From assembly GCF_000485595.1 (NCBI RefSeq), contig NW_014577592.1, forward strand, positions 21,694-44,193: a stretch of 22,500 nt of DNA, given 5' to 3'. Shown one piece after another: positions 19,099 through 22,500 of this stretch. This DNA is from Priapulus caudatus. Taxonomy: Eukaryota > Priapulida > Priapulimorpha > Priapulimorphida > Priapulidae. How positions within the stretch are numbered: position 1 is the first letter of the stretch; the number at the start of each line of letters is the position of its first letter. Both the position numbers and the translations under genes were made by a program. The notes under the pieces were generated by a model. It made no database searches. It was not told the DNA's origin and saw nothing but the letters and a program-made list of their open reading frames with translations.

Positions 19099-19510
19099 GA
19101 GGAGAAGAGACGGAGACCCGAGCAGCGGGAGCAAGAGAGAGAGAAAGACGCGAGAGAGAGAGAGACAGAGAGAGAGATGCCGCAGAGATGAGAGACGAGA
19201 AGATGCAGAGAGAGGAAACGAAGACGAGAGGACGCCGAGAGACGAGCCACGATGAGAGATGAGGGGAGAGAGCGAGAGAAGCAATCAGAGAGCAGCGAAG
19301 AGAGAGAGGACCTGCCGACTTGCAGAGAGACAAGCACCGGGGTCTCCTTGAGATGATCGAGATGAGCAGCGACAAGAAGAGCAGCAGAAGACGCATCGAT
19401 GAGATGACTGAACAGAGACCGAGAGAGATCTCTCCCGAAGAGCAGAGAGCGACGGAGGTAGATGAGAAGAGAGATCGAGCAAGAGCGAAGAGCAGCCGAG
19501 GTAGGAATAA
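19099..19510 (+). repeat. GA-rich purine tract
   Basis: About 400 bases strongly biased to A and G on the plus strand, with many GAGA units. The Ser/Leu-rich minus-strand ORFs and the Arg/Glu-rich plus-strand ORF (19320-19517) look like consequences of this bias. Confidence 0.8.
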
Positions 19511-19622
19511 GGCGTAAGCAAGAGTGGAAGCTAGAGGCACAGCATGCGGGGGCCGCGGAGGCAGGGATAGAAAACTGTGGGTACGAATAGTGGGATCGAG
19601 TGAGAAAGCGAGAGGGTAGAAA

Positions 19623-19720
19623 GGAGCATATTCATTCAGAGGAGCTATTTATCATATTTCATTCAGATGGAGCTATACATATTCACTTTCAAAGGAGGCC
19701 CTATCATATTCATCAGACCA
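19623..19720. repeat. Short degenerate tandem repeat, four units of 18-28 bp
   Basis: Units begin GGAG at 19623, 19641, 19669 and 19694, and each contains a CATATTCA- or CATATTTCA-like core. Confidence 0.6.
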
Positions 19721-19724
19721 TGCT

Positions 19725-20115
19725 AGCAGGCGCAGACGTTGCATGAATTAGCTAGGGTCGAAATTACATAACCATATCATAGGAATGTGTAGCCGAGCTG
19801 TGGCAGATAAAGGGATGTGAACATTGCATGTGGCGATAAGCTGGATCGGCATGTGCACTATGGACTTCGGAGCTCTGGGGCCGCGCTGTTACTACACGTG
19901 TATCGTGAATAATTAAACGATATCTTACTCTAGATCACCGCTGGTTGTCATATATCATTCATCAACACATCTAGATCGCCCCATCACCCAACCCATCTAT
20001 ATTTGCAGTGTAATTGTTACGCCAACCATAATACAGAACGGCCACGCTAGTTGTACTTGAGCGTTTTGATTAATAACTTTTGTAGTGATGAACGTAATGC
20101 TAAATAGATAATTGG
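19725..20115. other. Nothing recognised
   Basis: AT-rich, no gene, RNA or clear repeat. Confidence 0.55.
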
Positions 20116-20119
20116 CACA

Positions 20120-20385
20120 TATATATTCTGAGCGTGTGTGTGCATCTGCGCTGTCTGTGTGCTATATATATATCGTGGGGCTGTTGGTGTTGTGTGTAGT
20201 GTGTTGGGCCGTGGCGTGTTGCTGTGTGTGTGTGTGTGCCGTAAGCGTGCGTCGCGTGCCGCTGCGCAGTGCGTGGCGTGCCCGTGCACGGGTCGCGTCG
20301 CGTGCGTTTGCTCGACGTGTCTGTGTGTGCGTGCTCGTGCGTATGTGTGTCGTGTCCTGTGCGTGCGTGTTATGTGTGTAGTGCC
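20120..20385. repeat. GT/GC-rich imperfect repeat (TGTGTGCG type)
   Basis: Long stretch of TG, CG and GTGC steps. Strand composition yields Cys/Val/Arg-rich plus-strand and His/Thr/Arg-rich minus-strand ORFs with no domain. Confidence 0.8.
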
Positions 20386-20399
20386 GCGCGCCGTTGATG

Positions 20400-21150
20400 T
20401 TAGCGTTGACCGCGCCGCACGAGCGAATAGCGCGAAAAGGGGACCGACAGTAGCGAAGGGACGGGCAGCGAGAGTGGAGAAAAGCGTTTGTCGCTGCAAA
20501 GCGGCTAGTCCCAGGACGTGTGTACTTCATGTCGAACACCATGAACACATGCATGGGTGTGCATGCATGCAGCTGTGATAGCATGGCCAGCTGTGAATGA
20601 CTATGGAGCCTGTGATGATGGAGTGTGATGAAGCAGGTTAATTATAGTCTAGATACAATATAGAGTTACAGAGACAACAGAGTAGGGGAATATGCACCAA
20701 ACAATGTAACCCTACGTTCTTCGGTTATGTTATCAGGAGTCTATCAATCTCCTGATGTTATCAGCAGTGTCATAGTATAGAGGGTCTATATTATGAGTCA
20801 TAGCCATCTTGATAGTATTGTATCTTGTTGTCGTCATGCTCGAAAGATTTGCTTGTTTGTTTTTCACTAACCGTCAGCAGGGTATTGCAACTATTATGAT
20901 TGTTGACGAAGTGAACTGTAGCAGTAGGGGTGGCGGTGTTGTTTTGATGGATGGTGTTATTTGCCCGTACCGGCAGATAGCTAGCTAGACCTGTCCCTCG
21001 ATGTGTCACGGTTTCACCGGCACCGCACACAGATATACGCATACATCTTACATGCGTCTATTTGCTCAAGATGTCCTCGAATCGCTCTGGCTGTATGTAA
21101 TCATAAATCTTGCTGTAACGTCTGCTCCTCGGTATGCCATGTCCGTTGGG
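20400..21150. other. Nothing recognised beyond a small inverted repeat
   Basis: ATCAGGAG (20732-20739) and CTCCTGAT (20749-20756) form a short hairpin. ORFs here show no domain. Confidence 0.45.
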
Positions 21151-21156
21151 AGCGTG

Positions 21157-21192
21157 GTGGGGGTGGGGGAGGGGAGGGGAGGGGAGGGGGAG
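21157..21192 (+). other. G-rich run (GGGGA repeats), G-quadruplex-prone
   Basis: At least five consecutive runs of four or more G separated by single A or T. Confidence 0.85.
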
Positions 21193-21501
21193 GCCACACT
21201 CCGTCTGCGTGACTCATTGGAGCATGTGCGTGCGGTGAAGGCGGCGGCGGTGGGGGTGGGGGGTCGTTTAGAGTGACGCCATCGCAATGATTCAGTGGGC
21301 GAGGTTCAGATGGAATTTATGAACGCGTGCATTTGGGGCGTTCCAGTAATAAAACGAGAGTAAATAAATCGGAATGATATTTTACTACCAGCAAAGTTAA
21401 GTTGACCATCGAATTTCTGGCAATTGATGGTCCAGCCCCTCTACCATACCAGTAAACTCTATAAACTTCAATATTAAATCAAAAACCTATTGTTGGGAAG
21501 C

Positions 21502-21537
21502 GTATAGCATATAGCATACAGCATACAGCATATAGGT
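21502..21537. repeat. 7-bp tandem repeat (ATAGCAT / ACAGCAT)
   Basis: Four to five 7-bp units, TATAGCA, TATAGCA, TACAGCA, TACAGCA, TATAG. Confidence 0.85.
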
Positions 21538-21617
21538 AGAATTATTAGAGACGATATAGAGTGCATAAACATTGAAACCTTTGTATTGAATATAATTCGT
21601 ATTTATTCACTAAATTA

Positions 21618-21665
21618 TTATTATCATCAGCATCATCATCATCATCATCGTTATCATCGTCATGA
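21618..21665. repeat. ATC trinucleotide microsatellite
   Basis: CATCATCATCATCATCAT with flanking TTATCATCG variants. Confidence 0.9.
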
Positions 21666-21669
21666 TCAA

Positions 21670-22315
21670 ATTGACGTAATTATGGAGTGCCGGAGTGGTA
21701 CGTGCATGAACTGTGTCGCAAGATGAGCTGAACATCGAAGAAAAATGTTTAAAAAAAACAAGCTTTTTCATACGTAATACCATGGTAATACTCAGTGCAT
21801 CATTAATTACAGCGGTAGCCAATCAGATCAGATCGTTTGCTACTCTCTTTTCCCTGGAGCGCAATTCTTCGGAAAATTGTGTCTTCGCCTTATTAATACG
21901 CCGCCGTTGCAAGAAACCTTCCTTTTTGTGAAATAACGAGTCGGCAGCTAAAGCTTGTGACTCAGTATTATTAGGCGAACATTCACGTGGTTTTTTTTTG
22001 GCTAAAAAGGCGAAGGCGTGCCTGCAAAAATCGCATCGTTTCCTGAAGCTCGCGCGCACGAAGTAAACAATGTGAGAGCCCTGCTGCGCATCCCAACGTC
22101 ATCTGACTCTAGCATGGATGTCTGGCGCCGTTTGTGAAAAATTTCGAACGCTTGTGCGAAAAATCTGTGACGCACTCGCGCATCTAGCACGCCGCAAACA
22201 CAGCACACACAGATCACAGCACACACTGTACAGATGCTGTCTGCACGCGTCTGCATGCTTTGCATTCTCAACTCATTACCTCCGCGCAACGGAGTTGCAG
22301 GGAGGTAATGTAATC
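21670..22315. other. CpG-containing stretch, nothing recognised
   Basis: Short ORFs on both strands without domains. Confidence 0.45.
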
Positions 22316-22320
22316 GCTCT

Positions 22321-22374
22321 CGTGTGTGTGTGTTCGTGTGTGTGTGTTCGTGTGTGTGTTCGTGTGTGTGTGTA
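22321..22374. repeat. GT microsatellite with TTCG interruptions
   Basis: GTGTGTGTGTTC recurs four times as a 10-14 bp higher-order unit. Confidence 0.92.
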
Positions 22375-22388
22375 GCGTTGGCGCGATC

Positions 22389-22475
22389 GATTCAGCACCA
22401 GCTCGCCTTAGGGCGTCCAGTCAGCAGCAGCTCGCCCTAGGGAATGCAGTGAGCAGCAGCCAGCAGCGAGCCAGC
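22389..22475. repeat. CAGCAGCAGCTCGCC tandem repeat at the window end
   Basis: About 30-bp units: TCAGCACCAGCTCGCCTTAG, TCAGCAGCAGCTCGCCCTAG, then degenerate AGCAGCAGCCAGCAGCGAGC. One frame stays open to the window end (SAPARLRASSQQQLALGNAV), so a low-complexity exon cannot be excluded. Confidence 0.6.
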
Positions 22476-22500
22476 TGTTATACACATGTATACATGTTAC

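Noticed and set aside
19046-19540. 164-codon Ser/Leu-rich minus-strand ORF, looking like a membrane protein
   Set aside because: Its composition follows from the GA-rich purine tract, and overlapping frames show the same Ser/Leu pattern.
20047-20584. Cys/Val-rich plus-strand and His/Thr/Arg-rich minus-strand ORFs of about 140-150 codons
   Set aside because: Products of the TG/CG repeat; both strands and several frames are open because the repeat lacks stop codons.
1-22500. CRISPR array, bacterial operon, tRNA or rRNA genes
   Set aside because: No regular repeat-spacer pattern with unique spacers, no Shine-Dalgarno-linked gene runs, no tRNA A/B boxes in proper spacing and no rRNA-like blocks were seen by eye.

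Overview
This is nuclear DNA from an animal. It has one complete intron-rich gene on the plus strand, the first exon of a second plus-strand gene, and between and around them mostly non-coding DNA full of short repeats and small fold-back transposon-like elements. There is no bacterial or viral gene organisation. GT-AG introns, a TTAGGG-type telomeric repeat and a transcription factor with the CP2 + SAM-like + C-terminal dimerisation layout point to a metazoan. Compact introns, moderate divergence from vertebrate proteins and this repeat style would fit a non-bilaterian animal such as a sponge, but that placement is inference and weak.

Region 1 (about 422-7762): a CP2/LSF/TFCP2-family transcription factor gene, rebuilt from 14 coding exons whose phases all join. 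The model gives 490 residues: short N-terminus, CP2 DNA-binding domain (about 35-240), Ser/Ala/Pro-rich linker (about 241-341), SAM-like domain (about 342-396) and C-terminal dimerisation region (about 397-490). Introns hold a 487-bp fold-back element (1820-2306), a possible hAT-like element (2958-3160), a TG tract and a very long CT tract.

Region 2 (about 7763-18170): no gene I can identify. It holds a 194-bp MITE with a TAA target duplication (8040-8233), GATG/GATA tracts, a fold-back element carrying five telomeric hexamers (10199-10482), a perfect 25-bp-stem hairpin (11899-11954), a duplicated conserved block (12902/13108), a 37-bp minisatellite (14297-14614), and several GC-rich, CpG-containing stretches that may be promoters. 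A few ORFs look mildly protein-like but match nothing I know.

Region 3 (about 18177-22500): a TATAAA box, an ATG and a 100-nt coding exon ending in a perfect GTAAGT donor mark the start of a second gene. No convincing second exon appears before the window ends. The rest is low-complexity DNA: a GA-rich block, TG/CG tracts, a G-rich quadruplex-prone run, ATC and GT repeats and short tandem repeats.

I found no sign of a new multi-gene system. The most unusual material is the set of young fold-back elements, above all the one with telomeric repeats at its centre and the one inside the transcription factor gene.
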